Shown here: piece after piece, positions 47,360 to 60,299 of the stretch
Position numbering within the stretch: position 1 is the first letter of the stretch
How the letters are laid out: every line of letters begins with the position of its first letter
Assembly: GCA_003013855.2 (NCBI GenBank)
Contig: ML058586.1
Coordinates: 1,850,196-1,914,195, forward strand
Length of the DNA: 64,000 bases
Source: Liriodendron chinense
Taxonomy: Eukaryota > Streptophyta > Magnoliopsida > Magnoliales > Magnoliaceae
Direction of reading: 5' to 3'
The notes under the pieces: model-generated
What the model was told of the DNA's origin: nothing
The model's input: the letters and a program-made list of their open reading frames with translations, nothing else
Database searches by the model: none
Translations under genes and position numbers: made by a program

Positions 47360-47928
47360 GATAGGATCATCAATGAATCTTGATTATATGAAGAACTCTT
47401 ATTCATGGTAAATAAAATCGGGCGGTTCAAATTATCGGACCATCTCATCATGTGGGTCCAGTGGGTGGCGAGACACGTTGAAGACTTAGTCGCGACATAT
47501 GCGAAACCGTGTCGTTGCGTGCCCATTAATTTCGTTGGAGACGCTAAGCCCACACGCGTGAGACAGGTTGTTCATATGCATGCCGCCATATGTGCCAGCA
47601 TGGCACACGGTAATGAGATCTAAGCCGTCAGTTACGCAGAGCCCACCATATATAATTCTGGACTCGCTTCAGAATGTTAGAAGTAGTAGAAAGACTTACA
47701 AAAGACTTCATAAAGTTTTCCCATCCATCAATTCCTTTTGCAGAGTGTGATCCATCTGTTTATATAAGGTAGCCTCTTTTTTTTATGAAAAAGAATGAAA
47801 ATGATGTGAGTCACCAGATAGACGGCTTAGATATCATACCCATATGCCACAGTAGCACATTCGGTGGCGTGAAAGTGATTTGCTTAGTGCACGCGTCTGG
47901 GCTTAGCCAAGTTCTTATCTCTTACGGA
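47360..47928. repeat. Segment shared with 59520-60690 and partly 28240-28362
   Basis: GAGACGCTAAGCCCACACGC, GAGACAGGTTGTTCAT, AATGAGATCTAAGCCGTCAG and TTAGCGCACGCGTCTGG-like phrases occur in the same order ahead of copies 2 and 3 of the membrane-protein locus, and a shorter part at 28.24 kb lies ahead of copy 1. It is either the far upstream part of the duplicated unit or a dispersed repeat. Confidence 0.55.
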
Positions 47929-48375
47929 ATCGGATTGCGTACTGGGTTACTCAATACGCTTAGCGTACTCGTTAAACTATGTGGGGCCCACCATGAGTTA
48001 TATGTCTTATCCAGTCCGTACATCCGCTTTACTATCTTAAATTAGTTTATGAGACTAAACTAGAAGCATATCCAAATCTAAAGTGGACCACACTACAGGA
48101 TACAGTGTGAATTGAACACCCGCCATTGATATTTCTGTTTTCGTTTCATCCATGTAACCTTCAGGTTGGATGTGGGCCTAGAAAAATTTCGACGGTGGAC
48201 ATTATCAATCCCACTGTTTCCTGTGTTGGGTCCATTTGAGCTTTCGATATCTTCATTCACAATCCGGATCCGGATTCATTCAGTTTGAAACCAACTCATA
48301 AAATGAGCTGAAAAAAAGGATGGACGGTGTGGATAAGCCACAGGCATTCACGGTGGTCCCAACAGATTACAGCTG
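47929..48375. mobile_element. Palindromic Mutator-like MITE
   Basis: Left terminus GAATCGGATTGCGTACTGGG, then TATGTGGGGCCCACCATGAG. The right arm is interrupted by ATCCGGATCCGGATTCATTC and ends GGACGGTGTGGATAAGCC, CACGGTGGTCCCAACAG. The loop is shortened. Confidence 0.6.
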
Positions 48376-48745
48376 ATATTAGGTGATGAACCCAAACATC
48401 AAGCACGTCCAAATCTGAGATGGGCCGTACCGTAGGAAACATTGGTGATTGAATACCCACTATTAAGAAGTTCTTGAGGCCCACCAGAATGTTTATTTTC
48501 CATCCTAACCGTTGATAAGATCATAAAGGGATGGACTAAGGGACCACACAAATATCAGCTTGATCCAAAACTTTTATGCCCTACAAGAAGTTTTTGATCG
48601 TCAATCACCACCTTTTCTTGTGGTATGGTCCACCTGAGATATCAATCTGCTTCATTTCTTGGATATGCCATAAAGTGAGCACTCAAAGCGGACGGACAAT
48701 GTGGATATAAGGAAAATACATCATAGTGGTCTTCACAGTTAGAGA
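48376..48745. mobile_element. Palindromic MITE, left arm truncated
   Basis: Begins in the inner left arm (CATCAAGCACGTCCAAATCT), keeps the loop (CAAATATCAGCTTGATCCAA in inverted sense) and the right arm (TATGGTCCACCTGAGATATC, ACATCATAGTGGTCTTCACAG). Confidence 0.55.
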
Positions 48746-48749
48746 TAAG

Positions 48750-49180
48750 ATGTTTGTGAGAAATCCACACCGTCCATCCGTTTTGTGAGCTCATTTTAGG
48801 ACATGAGATCAAAATTGATCCGGATCCAACACTAAAGTAGGCCGCACTAAAGGAAAATGTGGGTAGGGAAATTTCTACCATTGAAACCTCTCTCTGGGCC
48901 CACAGTGATGTTTTTATATGCCATCCATACCGTTCATAATGTCATTCCCACTGGGATGAACTGAAAAAACAAATATTGGCCTGATTCAAAACTTCGTGGC
49001 CCCACGAATATTTCAACTGTGGATGTTCAATCCTCACGTTTTCAGCCCACTTGAGCCTTCGATCCAGCTCATTTTTGGTTGCACATTCTAAAATGAGCTC
49101 ATAAAACGGATGGACGGGTGGATTTCTCATAAACATCACGGTGGACGGACCCACCTAGGTTCCCAGCGTAGGAAACCAAC
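48750..49180. mobile_element. Palindromic MITE, subfamily B
   Basis: The left ATGTTTGTGAGAAATCCACA and right TGGATTTCTCATAAACATCA arms are inverted, with CCGTCCATCCGTTTTGTGAGCTC mirrored by GAGCTCATAAAACGGATGG. The loop is typical of subfamily B. Confidence 0.7.
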
Positions 49181-49189
49181 AACTGTAGA

Positions 49190-50270
49190 CACCCAAAAAT
49201 GAAAATGGACGGTCCAAATTCATCGGGGGAAATTAAGAAGTTTATGATTGTTAGATCGGTGCAATCTTCGGGATACACACCATCCACAGCAGGCCCACTG
49301 CATGAACGTGTGAGCTATTGCCACGTGTACCGTGTATGAGCTGATAATCAACGCAACTTGCCCCTCAGCAGTCTAGAATCTAGACAGAGAGCATTTTCAA
49401 GCAATCTAATATAAAATCAATATATTAGAATCTCTCTATTCAAAATCCGAAGCAACGAAAAAGACCGCAAAGACCATTGTCAGAGAAAATCCGGCAAAAT
49501 CTACTATTTCCATATGGAGTACAGTCCCGTATGCGTTTGTCACAAATCACTAAGTTGTGGTGACTTATCTCCAGCCAATCCAAACCGTCCAAATAGTGGA
49601 CCAGTTGCTGATTGTCACTACCAAAAAAACACAATGGTCCTTGCTCATCGTGATGTAGAAGGTTCGCCAATCCACTCCATGAGGCTATTGATTTGAATCA
49701 AGTCGGTAGTAAAAATAGACTTGACTCAGCTAGACATGGCGAGTTACCCGACTCAGGTGAGTTGTAACTCTACTAAGAAACAAATGAGTTGACCGGAGTC
49801 GCAAGTCATAAACTCATGGTCCAGGGCCATTGTAGCCCATTAGCTAAGGTGTCACGACTGCTTGCCGGGCCTTTAGACAGATCCAAGCTTGGGCTCGACC
49901 AGTGGATGGATCAAAAGAAAATGGTGAGGCCTGTGGATTTTGTAGGCAGATCATATTTTTGAGATCATCCAATCAAGGTGATTTTCAAGATACAATTCGT
50001 CTGCAATGGGGTCCACAACTTGGACGGTTCAGATCGACATTGATATATGCCATCGGTGCATAGGAAGAGTTGGTACTCTTTACTTAGTATGTGGCAAACC
50101 AGCATTGTAGGCATGTGCATTAGTTAATCCGTATGGAGAAGAGGAGAGACCACGTCTCTTTTGATGGACCTTAAAGAGAAGAAAAAGAGCAGCTTATTCT
50201 CAAAGCATTGATCTTTTTTCGGCTCTCTCTCTCTGTGTGTGCAAAGCAAAGAAGCAAAGCATCCCATTGA
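49190..50270 (+). promoter_or_regulatory. Upstream region of membrane-protein copy 2, with G-box
   Basis: Collinear with 34690-35830 and 61060-61675. The conserved CACGTG is at 49322-49327. A second conserved block (GTATGCGTTTGTCACAAATC, TAAGTTGTGGTGACT) lies at about 49530-49570. A CT/GT microsatellite at 50222-50240 precedes the first exon. Confidence 0.5.
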
Positions 50271-50299
50271 CACCGCCAGTTTTCTTGCTTTTATATCAT
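50243..50299 (+). other. Probable noncoding first exon, copy 2
   Basis: Leader-like sequence ends TTTTATATCAT with donor GTAAGT at 50300, conserved with copy 1. The acceptor of this 5' intron lies somewhere upstream of ATG 51252. TTATACAG (about 50860) and CCCTCAG (about 51169) are candidates. Confidence 0.45.
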
Positions 50300-51251
50300 G
50301 TAAGTATCCGGCTTTCCTTTACTAATATTGGCGTCTTCTTTAATCCTTTTATTAATGGTGTTTTCTTTCATTGAAAAACCCACCTAAAGTTACGAATCTC
50401 TGCTAATTTCATGTATTTCGAGGCCCAAATGCATGAGGCTTTGAGAGACTAAGAGAAGGGGGGGAAAACCCAACTGGATTTTGGTCTTTTTCATTGATTT
50501 TGTATGTTGATGGGGTGTCATTTCATAGAGGGATGTTGTTCTTTTGAGAAAAACTGTTTTTTTTTAAGCTTTATTTGAGAAATTCAACTGTTATATATAG
50601 ATGCTTTAGAGATTGAGAGGGGAAAAAAGAAAAGGAAAAAAAATCCAACTGAGTTTGGGTCTTTTGGATGGGTTTTTTATGTTGATCGAGTCTTTGGGCC
50701 TTTAGAGTAGTTCTTATTATTATTATTTTCTAATAATCTGGTTTCCTTTATTAGAGTTTTGGATTATTGGTTGCTTGATAGAGATTGAGTGTTTGTTTGA
50801 GTTTTTTATTTGATTTATTTTTTATTTTTTATTTTCTTTATTTGGGTTTTTTTATACAGATTGATTTTTTCATTGGAGGTTGGTTTTGGACCTGTTGGTT
50901 AAGTTTTTGGGTTTTGGTGGGGTTTGTCATGGATTTGATTTGGGGGGTGGATGATTTCTACAGAATTAGTATTTCTTGGTTTTAGACCTGTTTCTAGCGT
51001 CACCCTTTATTTTGGGGAATTTCATTTAATAATATTTGTTTAAAAATTTGTTCTGAATTTCATGATTTGGGACCCATTTTTTCGGAGAGTGTCAACGAAA
51101 TCCGTAAATTACATTTATCAGCTTTTTACTAGATTTCCATGTTTATTAATTCCCTCAGAATTGGGTAATGCTAGTTCCCTTTTTCACCGCTTTGATATTT
51201 GAAGATTTGGAAAATAAATCGACCACTTCATTAGACACTAGAGAATTGACC

Positions 51252-54200
51252 ATGAATTGGGTAGCAGGATCTTCGAAAAATTCTTGGCAGCCGGTCATGA
51301 CCGCTGATACGACCAACTCACATTATTGGTTGAACTGGAGAGCCGGGCTCTGCGCAACCTGGATATTGTCGTCGGTGATTGCAGCATCAGTTTTGATATG
51401 GAAACACGAAGGTTCCAATGCCACAGGGCACGGCAGAGGAGAGACTCAACAAGAAAGGGTGGGTTTCTTATGCAATGAGGAGTCTTGGAGGCCTTGCTTG
51501 AAAGAAATTCATCCTGGTTGGCTGCTCGCTTTTCGCATCATCGCGTTTTTTGTGCTCTTGCCGTTGCTCATAGTCAACACCTTTGTTGATGGAGGTGGCA
51601 TATTTTACTTCTATACTCAGTAAGCAAACTCTAGAACTTGATTTGCTGGCATATAATGGATTTACTTATGGTTGATGTAATTAAGAAAAATTCTCGGAAC
51701 TATGTTTTTTGGGAAGCGGGTTGGATGTTGCGACGTAGAGGTTTGTCAGCCCCAATGCCACACATGCACATTTACAGTGTACACACAGCATGCCTGCCAA
51801 CCTAAGTTGTATGCGGGGCATCTGATGTTGGTTTGTCCCACATTGGTTGGGAGGGGGGCGGGATTTGTCTTCATATATCCTGGGGTTACTCCACCTAATA
51901 GGTTAGCCTTTTGGGTGTGAGTCGTGTGACACTACATCTGAATCATGCTTAAGCTGAATGCTCCCAAGCGGATGGTCAGCCACAAAACAGGTCAGTCCGC
52001 TTATCAAGCGGGCCACATGTGGGGTGGCCTGAGTTTTTAAGGATACAATCTTCGTGGTGGGACCTGCCTTGTGTACGTCCTAGATGTCCCACATGTGAGT
52101 CACATCAGCACATGTGCTGTGTGTAAAGGTGTTTATGGAAGGGCACCTGGCAGACAGAACCTCTGTAGTAGTTTGATGGGAATGCCATGGAGAACTCTTC
52201 ATCAGCTCGTCATTCAATTCATGAAATGTTGCTTCTACTGAGTCACCTTTTTCATGTTTTCTAATACCTATATTCCAACGAAACCATATGTATATGAAAT
52301 TCTTGTTTTCACGCATGGGGAGTTGGAAAGATCCTGTCTGATTAGTTTGGGCAATAACTTAGTATTTCTGAAGGCGAAGGGAAACTTGTAATATTCATGG
52401 GTGTGGCAATGGGTTGTGTCAGGGTCAGCTGGAGCCCATCCTGTTTACTAAAACAAACCCAGAATCCAAGCCCGACCTCTGAGATGACTTGGCCCAACCC
52501 ATGAGTAGATTCCTTTAAGCCCAGGCCTAACCTGACCTGTCTTCCTACAAAAAAAAAAAAAAAACTTGGGACTCAGGCCCTAGGGGTTTTGCAAGGTTGC
52601 ACACATCTCTACCACTAACATGTTCGTTAAATACTGGTTATTTATTTATACATAGATCATATGTATGAGAGGGCCAGGTCAGGTCAGGCCAAACGTCAAC
52701 CCTAGCCCAACATGTTTGCTTAAATGAGACAAGTTTACTGACCCACAAACCCTGATAAACTAAACCTGAGCCTGGTTTTTAAGTTGGTCTGGTTGGTTGG
52801 CTCACAGGCTGACCCGACCCATTTAGAGCACCTATTTGGTGCAAAAGAACCCGATAGCTGCTAGCCTGCTATCCTTTTTCCAATGGCATGTCATTCATAG
52901 ATTTTATTTTCAGCTATTAATAAGTGAAAAGGAGCACAACATTGTGACTCCTCATAAATCTAATAATTCCTTTTAACGTTTACAAAATTAATATCTTGCA
53001 TTTCTCAATTCCTCAAATGTTTCTCTTCATTAAAACAACGATTTATTAGAAAATTAGCACTGTTTTCCTTATTTAGTACTTTTGGAAATTATTTTTCAAG
53101 ATACCATTTTTTCCAAAAACAGATGACAGAATTTCCTGTTCTTTTCTGTCATCCTCTTTGATTACTTCTAGCATTTTCCTTGTAACAGATCTAGAGAAGG
53201 AATAAAAATTCCATTGTCATACAAAACTCTTCTTTCTCCTCTTGTGCAATAAGAAATAAAGATATGAATATTTGTTCAAAATCGACTTTCATATTAACTC
53301 TGATGTATTGGCATTTTTTCGTTTCAACTGACTTTGTTCACTCTTCGTTGATGTGCAGATGGACATTTACGTTGGTTATTATTTATTTTGGGGTATGGCC
53401 TACTACTCCAAGGAGTCTCGTTCAGATGTCTTTCATTGAATACATGCCTTCTTTTCATTAGTGTTGATTATTAGGCGCTGTTTGGATTTTAGGCAAAGTT
53501 GTGTCCCGACAAGCTGTCTAGGAAACCATACATGCCCATGGTTTGTGACCACTGTTTTGCAAGGCACTTTTGGACTACAAGTCACCGGACTATGACCGTT
53601 AGACCATCTATCAGGTGTTTCTGGTGGAGAGGTGGAGCTTACATTCAAGGAGACACTATGGTTTTGGTGCACATGATGATTACACTTATCCGTGTGCATG
53701 TGTGACACATTCCAATGTTCCATGTGTGCTACCATCCAAGTACAAGCACCCCACATATACATTTGCCTCCATCTATCTTCAAGCACTAAAAAATGTGGCA
53801 CATGTGTCAATGTGCACCTGTCGAAAGTGCAAATGCATATGCGTAAATTTGTCACAAACCAATCTTCGAGTTCCTCATGTGTCAGAGACTCAGAATCTAT
53901 CCTGTCCATGATCCGGGCTGTTTGATAACAAGGGATGGAACAACTAGTCAACAACAACATGTTAATGACTAACTAGCCCGACAGCATCTGATGGATTGCT
54001 AGTTGTGACACAACTTTGCTCAAATCCAAACAGGCCCTTTGCTTCTTCTTCTTTTTTTTATCTACTTTATTTTGTTTGCTAAGCCCCACATGTGTATGGC
54101 CCTGCTCATCTACCCACCAGAATGAGTCAATATGGCACATGTTTTTACAAGAACTGAGCTTTTCGTAAGACAGGTTACATTGTTTAGATCATTTGTCCTG

Positions 54201-57200
54201 AAAATCAGACCACTTACCTAAGGTAGGCAAGAGTGTACAAAACAAGTGGATGGCTTACATGTTTCTTGTTTCTAGCTGCCCATTTGTTTTGGCCCACCTC
54301 GGCAGTTGTCTGGTACAACTCGATTTCGTACTGGTCTAGGTCCGCAATGAAATGAGTCACCAGACAGGAACGGGACAGGAACTGACGGAAATGACTTGTC
54401 GGCACAAGTCATACCATTTTCCGGTTCCCAGACAAGTAGCAATCCAAAACTGCTATTTAAATCCATGCACCTTAGGAGTGACCTGGCCTGGTTTCTGTGC
54501 CAGATCTGGACAGTGTGGGCCACCTAAGTCCTGTAAATCTCAGACTCGTATGCATGTACCATATTGGCACAAATGCTGCATGTAGACGACAGGGGTTATA
54601 TACATGTGTGGCCTTAGCAAACCTCTTACTTGGGGCCTTTTAGCTTGTACAGAAGATTTGTTGCTTATAATATGAACTTCATTTGTAGATCGGGACCTCT
54701 CTCTCCATTTATGGATGCTATCAATTTCTTAATAAAGTTGCCGGCGATGGGGTCGAGCATATGAGGCCAGATGCAGAACGAGGAATGTATGTGGGACCTG
54801 CACATGGGGGAGATGCAAATAGGATCCGGATGATGAAAAACTCAGCTACCCGTGAAGAACATTGCATTCATCAAATTGCGGGGATATGGGGATATGCTTT
54901 TCAAATTATTTATCAGGTGATTCTCTCTCTTCTCTCTCTTTCTCTCTCTTTTAGAAATTTGATTGTGGTTTAAGCCATTACACACATGCAAGTAAACATG
55001 AGTAGGACAAACCTACCTTAGGAATCAAGAACTGGTTATAAACATGATCAACAAGGCATATACAATATTGTCTAAGTATCCTGTTTGACATGGGGAAAGG
55101 ATGCTTATTATTATTTTTCCTTCTAATTTTGAATTTACAATTTGCAATAAGAGTTGTGCTCTAGTGATACCAGTGCCACCACATGGGAAGATGTGAGGCC
55201 CATGTGATGTATATATATCACATCCAACCTGTTCATCCACGCAAAGCGTAGGTGTCCTCTCCCAGCTTGTTCCCTATACTGTGCAGCATGATTTTTGGGC
55301 CCTAAGAGTATTTTGGGTTGACACATCTAATGAACGGGTTGGATGTTGTGAGCACATCACATGGGTCCTACATTTGCCCGGTACCACCATAGTTTACAGT
55401 GGTACCGGTACCACTGGAGCGCACCCCTGGCGATAAATGATCACTATGTAGGATGTTGGAAATGGTTACAAATGAAATAGATTCCACGGATATCATGTTT
55501 TCCACTGTTTGTATTATAAAAAGTAGCTGTGAAAATCAATGGTCACTATTATGCGTTTTCTCAAGTGAATTGATTTCTCCCACAAAACCTAAGCCATGGG
55601 CATTTCCTCCCTTTATTGGGGACACCAACCGATTGTTAAGGGCTCTTTTTGGTTTTCCACACTAAAAAGAACTGCTATCCAAACAATGGCAAAGGAAAAA
55701 CAAATCAATTTCCATGGGAAATACAGTTGCATAACAAGCAGTGGACTGTGGAAATGCTCTACAAGATGTAATATTGTGTGGTTAGTCACATATTTTCCTA
55801 TGCAAGTAATCTAAAAGAAGGAAATGACTTGTGTTATTATAAACAGACGTGTGCAGGTGCTGTGGTGCTCACCGATACCGTCTTTTGGCTAATCATTTTT
55901 CCATTTCTTGAATTCAAAGATTATAAATTGAATTTTGTAAGTATTACCTTGTCCTTCTGTTCCTTGTTTCAATTAGCATGTTTTGATGCATGTATGGTGT
56001 GCATTTCCCTTGTTTAGACTGTGTTTGAGATTTCATGATACTTAGTGCAACCAAATGCACCCATAAAGAAATTTTTTTCTAATGGTTTTGTTAACATTCA
56101 CTACGTTGGTGAAGCATGTGAATCTTCACCAATCCTCATTGTTGAATTGATGCATTGATCTGGACCATCCATTACCACAGCCACCTCCTGGATAGACTAT
56201 TGCCCAAAACCCAGATTGATTGATTAGTTTGAATCAAGCAAAAAAGCCTAATTGGGTGGTCAATATGATTTTAGCCTAAAAAGTTGAAATTGGGAGAACA
56301 CATCACCTGCAACAAATGGTATGGTACTACAATTTTTTATGCCTTCTGAATTTTTGTTTCTGCTTTTGCCCTTGAAAGTATTAGACATTTTCAAGAGGGG
56401 GATCATTGTCAATCATAGGTTATCTTGTGAATGGTTGTAGGTGATCAGTTCTCAGCCGAAAAAGGTCAGTAGAATTGCATTTGACCACACACTTAATGAA
56501 CATTATAGGCTGTTTTTTGCATGATTCTCTTTAGAGACGAGATTTTGAGCAGTGGCTTAAGTAGTGGATGTTCTAATGGATTGTCGAGATCAATGGCCGC
56601 ATTGACTGATGAGGGTTGGTGATAGTTAACATTCTTCAACGTGGTGTAAGGTTAACAAAATCCCATTCTGAATATATAAAAAAGAAGATGAATATATTTG
56701 GACAATCACATGGCATTGATGTGATTATGCATGTTCCGGATATTCCCCCCCCCCCCCCCCCCCCCCCCCGCCTCTAAATTTTAAACGACATTGAACATTT
56801 ATTCTTGCTTTTTTTTTGTTAGACCTTTAGTCGTTTTGTTTTAATGAAGTATTTTCATCTTATCTTGTGTGGCAGCTGTTGGTTGTTATGCATTCAATGA
56901 ATGCTTTCTTTCTCCTTGGCGATGCTGCATTGAATTGCTTGGTGAGTTGCTCTTCTCTTGCCGAGTTTTAGAGAAATAAAAGTTGTATTTTATTTTCGGT
57001 GCTCTTCTGGGACACGGCATCATACCATTTTTCTCATTAGCTCTATAAGACTATAACTCACAATTTTCCAAATCCTCTTTCTTACTTCTCCACAACGTAG
57101 AATCAGAAACTGTTGGCTGATTTTTCTTTTCTGTTTTGAGATTCTATCGCCCATCTCCCTCTTTTTAGACCCTGTCCGATGATGGTGGAACAGATTTACA

Positions 57201-58716
57201 CTCATCATCATCATATAGGGTCCACCTGCCTTCAAACCCTTAATCACCGAAAGTAAAATACAAATTTTATTCCTCTAATAGTGAGCATTACCAAATAATT
57301 ACTTGTACGGCTAGTTATTGTGTGAGTTTAATATGATCATTTGTATTTTTGTCTTTCAGCGGTTCCCATGGTTCCGGATCTCCTACTTCGTGTTGTGGAC
57401 ATCTATATATGTCATTTTCCAATGGGTCATCCATGCTTGTGTCTCACTTTGGTATACTACATCTTATTTTTTCCTTTTACCATTTCTTCATTTTAGGAGA
57501 AACCATTTCACACCCTTTCTAATGGCAATTATCTTTGTTATAGGTGGTCATACCCGTTTCTGGACTTGTCATTGCCTTACGCTCCAATATGGTATGTTCT
57601 AAATGCAATAATATGATATGTAATTACTGGGATGTTGATTTCTCATCTTTGACATGTTCTAGTTTTTCCTTCAGGGCGTTTTGATTGAACCAAATTTCAT
57701 GAAATATCATGATATTTGGTCAGCTAAACGCACCCTTAAATAAAATTTGTGATTTCTTGGGAAAAAAAGGTATGTAGCATTGTAGCTCTAACTGTCGATC
57801 TTTATAGCCTGGCATGCAAAACCTGCTAGGGTAGGGAGAAATTCACAGTTTGTTGTAGATGAATTCAAAGTTTCTGGCAAAACCCTTGGCCTAGAATACT
57901 CTTAACTGTCAATAACCCCTCCCCCAGAGTCGGGGTAGTCACAACTCAACTCAAGACCGAATGAGCCGATCCGAGTATCATGGTATGGCAGCATACATAC
58001 CATTTGTTATGACAAAGCCATGCTAATATAAATACTACATACCATTTGTTATTACAAAGCAATGCTAATATAACCACATCCTTTGTAACTAATATGCATA
58101 CATTCTAGAGGCAGAGTTCCATGTCAATGACTAACAGAGAACTTCTCTATATGTATGTGAGTCCTTTGTGGCATCTATGGTTGGGCTATTTTAGCCATTG
58201 ATCCAATGATACTCATCACTGATTGACCATGCCCCGCAAATGTCTCAAATTGGAAGATCCTAATCCAATCTTTGGCCTTTTTTTTTTTGTTGATGTGTTT
58301 TCTTCTTCTTTTTTCCTTTTGTGTATTTCTTCTTAACATGCCAATAACGGAAAGTTTAGAGTTGTCCAATTGAAGATATTTTCTTTTGGGCATGGTCCAT
58401 CCATGATGGGAGCTCAAGCTCAATGGTCTGGATCACTTAAAGATGGGCCCCACATGTGCAAACTAGGTTCAAAATAGGGAAGGGCGCTAGATCATATCAC
58501 GATTACAATTAGTGTACCATTTTCTCACCTTATTTTCATGTGCTTACTTCCAACCCATGCATTGCTGACCCATTGGCATTGCCTCTTTGGAATTTCAGGT
58601 ACTTAGTGGTGGCATTGTTGCATGTCCCATGCTACGCCATCTTTTCCCTGCTAATAAAGATGAAACACCACTTCCTGTCGAGACGGTTCCCTCAATCATT
58701 TCAGTGTTTGAGGTAG
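51252..58716 (+). CDS. AIG1/rolling-stone-like multipass membrane protein, intact copy 2, eight coding exons
   Basis: Exons 51252-51619, 53359-53392, 54689-54916, 55847-55936, 56876-56941, 57360-57451, 57544-57591 and 58599-58716 join in phase through GT-AG introns and give 347 residues ending in TAG. About seven hydrophobic segments are visible (near residues 30-50, 92-112, 122-145, 196-228, 241-258, 266-290, 308-330). Diagnostic phrases are EIHPGWLLAF, FYFYTQWTFTLVIIYFG, AGIWGYAFQIIYQ, AGAVVLTDTVFW, VVMHSMNAFFLLGD, WFRISYFVLW and VIHACVSLWW. I recall these from the plant family related to animal rolling stone and AIG1 proteins (At1g10660, At2g47115, At5g62960 group). The molecular function is unknown. 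A hydrophilic loop (about 150-190) is the most variable region. ATG 51252 is chosen because copy 1 keeps an ATG there. Confidence 0.88.
51800..51935. repeat. Short insertion with TTTGTCCCACATTGG motif in copy 2 intron
   Basis: Absent from the same position of copy 1 (near 37730). GTTTGTCCCACATTGGTTGG and CACCTAATAGGTTAGCC resemble short solo LTRs or TRIM elements common in plants. The reverse complement of a related motif lies in copy 3 at 63676-63795. Confidence 0.45.
52380..52840. repeat. Old hAT-like insertion shared by copies 1 and 2
   Basis: GGTGTGGCAATGGGTTGTGT, with GCCCAACCC / GACCCGACCC clusters, matches TAGGGGTGGCAATGGGTTGGG at 38219 in copy 1, so this insertion predates the duplication. 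The copy 2 version keeps more of the interior. The ends are eroded. Confidence 0.45.
56747..56769. repeat. Poly-C run in intron 4 of copy 2
   Basis: About 23 C in a row. Its exact length is uncertain in any assembly. Confidence 0.85.
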
Positions 58717-59140
58717 ACGTGGATACAGTTCTGCTGCAGCATCCATAGCGGAACCATTCAAAGCTCTAGCTGCTGGATGTGATTTTTCTTTTAATTTTTA
58801 ACTTTACAGAAACCCAACATTCAAAGGAAATCCCATTACCAAAACGTGGGGAAAAAAGAAAAAAAAAACACTGAAACAAGCTGACTGCAATGTTCGGATT
58901 CAGTAATGAAATGCAGGTGAAGAAATACAGAGTTCAAGAAGAAGGAAATAGGATTACATAGCATTGTAGAAATTTTACTTTTTTAAATAAAAAAAGAAAA
59001 AGAAAAAGAAAAGAAGACCACAGAATTATTTTGTTATTTTGTTTATGATTTAGTGGGATTGCATATAGTAAAAACATGTGATACTGGAGAATGGTTTACT
59101 GGCCACAAATGATATATTGGATATACTGGTTTTTCAGTTC
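58717..59140 (+). other. 3' UTR and flank of membrane-protein copy 2
   Basis: Sequence after the stop is A+T-rich with AATAAA-like signals (TTAAATAAAAAAAG near 58984) that could direct polyadenylation. No other gene is seen before the MITE at 59145. Confidence 0.4.
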
Positions 59141-59144
59141 TGTT

Positions 59145-59535
59145 GAGTGGGGCCCGGGCCTTGATATGTATGTATTCTACATCCATGCTGTCCATCAGTT
59201 TTGATAGATCATTTTAGGACATGAGCCCAGAAATGAAGCAGATCCAAATCTCAAGTGGACCATAGCATAGGAAACAGTGGTGATTGACTATTAAAAACTT
59301 CTTGTGGGCGACAAAAGTTTTGGATCAACCTGATATTTGTTATTTTCCCTTTATCGAAGTTTATGTGACCTTATCAACAGGTTGGATGACAAATAAACAT
59401 TACTGCAGGCCCTAGGATTTTATTTATTTATTTTAATGGTGGGGTGTTCAATCAGCACTGTTTACTATAGTATAGTCCACCTGATATTTGGATATGTTTC
59501 ATTTTTGTGCTTATGCCCTAAAATGAATCTTTATT
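59145..59535. mobile_element. Palindromic Mutator-like MITE, right terminus lost
   Basis: The left arm GAGTGGGGCCCGGGCCTTGA and ATGCTGTCCATCAG, loop (CTGATATTTGTTATTTTCCC) and part of the right arm to CTTATGCCCTAAAATGA are present. Beyond that the sequence matches 47370 onward. Confidence 0.6.
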
Positions 59536-59749
59536 ATAGGAAGAACTCTTATATCCAATGTATAAAAATGGGCCCCAGTGGGTGGAGTTACGTTGGAGTC
59601 TTGGTCACGGCGTTGGCATGTCTTTGAGGGGTTTTGGTCATAATAGCATTGACCTTTTGTGAAAGGATGAAAATAGCCCATCCTCAATCTCGGCAATTGT
59701 AGCTCCTGGCCATTTTGTCCTTGACCATGTACACCAATGAGTTTTATGA

Positions 59750-60170
59750 AATCTAAAAGGTCACGTGTCTCATCCGCGAGCCATGACATTCAGTTCGACG
59801 AGTCGTGTGTCTCATCGGCGAGCCATGACTTCTAGGTTGATGAGTCATGTGTCTCATCGGCGAGCCATGACTTCCAGGTGGGATTGGGAACCTTGTGGTC
59901 TAGGTTGGAACAATGTGTCTCATTGGTAAGCTAGGTGTTTTTTCGCAAGCCATGTGTTCCATTGGAATTTATGTGCCTCATTGGCAATCCACAAAGGCTA
60001 TCGGTGAGCCATGACTTCCAAATGAGAACCTTGTGTTTCAGGTTGGAATCAATGTGTATTCAGCGAGTCATGTGCTCCATTGGAATTTATGTGTCTCATT
60101 GGTGAGCTATAAAGGCCATCGTCAAGGTAGGTGTCTCATTTTGTGAGCTAAGAGGGCCTTTATTCTCATT
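59750..60170. repeat. Degenerate tandem array, TGTCTCATCGGCGAGCCATGA units
   Basis: GTGTCTCATCGGCGAGCCATG recurs at about 59767, 59807 and 59849 and then in weaker forms (GTGTCTCATTGGTAAGC, ATCGGTGAGCCATG) to about 60165, with spacing near 40-60 bases. It interrupts the segment shared with 47.4-47.9 kb. Confidence 0.65.
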
Positions 60171-60299
60171 GGCCATATATGGTTGAGGTCAAAATGATAT
60201 AAAGAAAATTAAAAAGATGTAAAGGGGTTACAATTATCGGGATTGAGGGTAGGGGCTAATTTAGACATTTTAGAAACGTAAGTGCAATTTTGACCGAAA

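Noticed and set aside
53433..53960. A 175-codon minus-strand ORF
   Set aside because: It lies inside intron 2 of the intact membrane-protein gene, is not kept in the aligned intron of copy 1 and matches no family.
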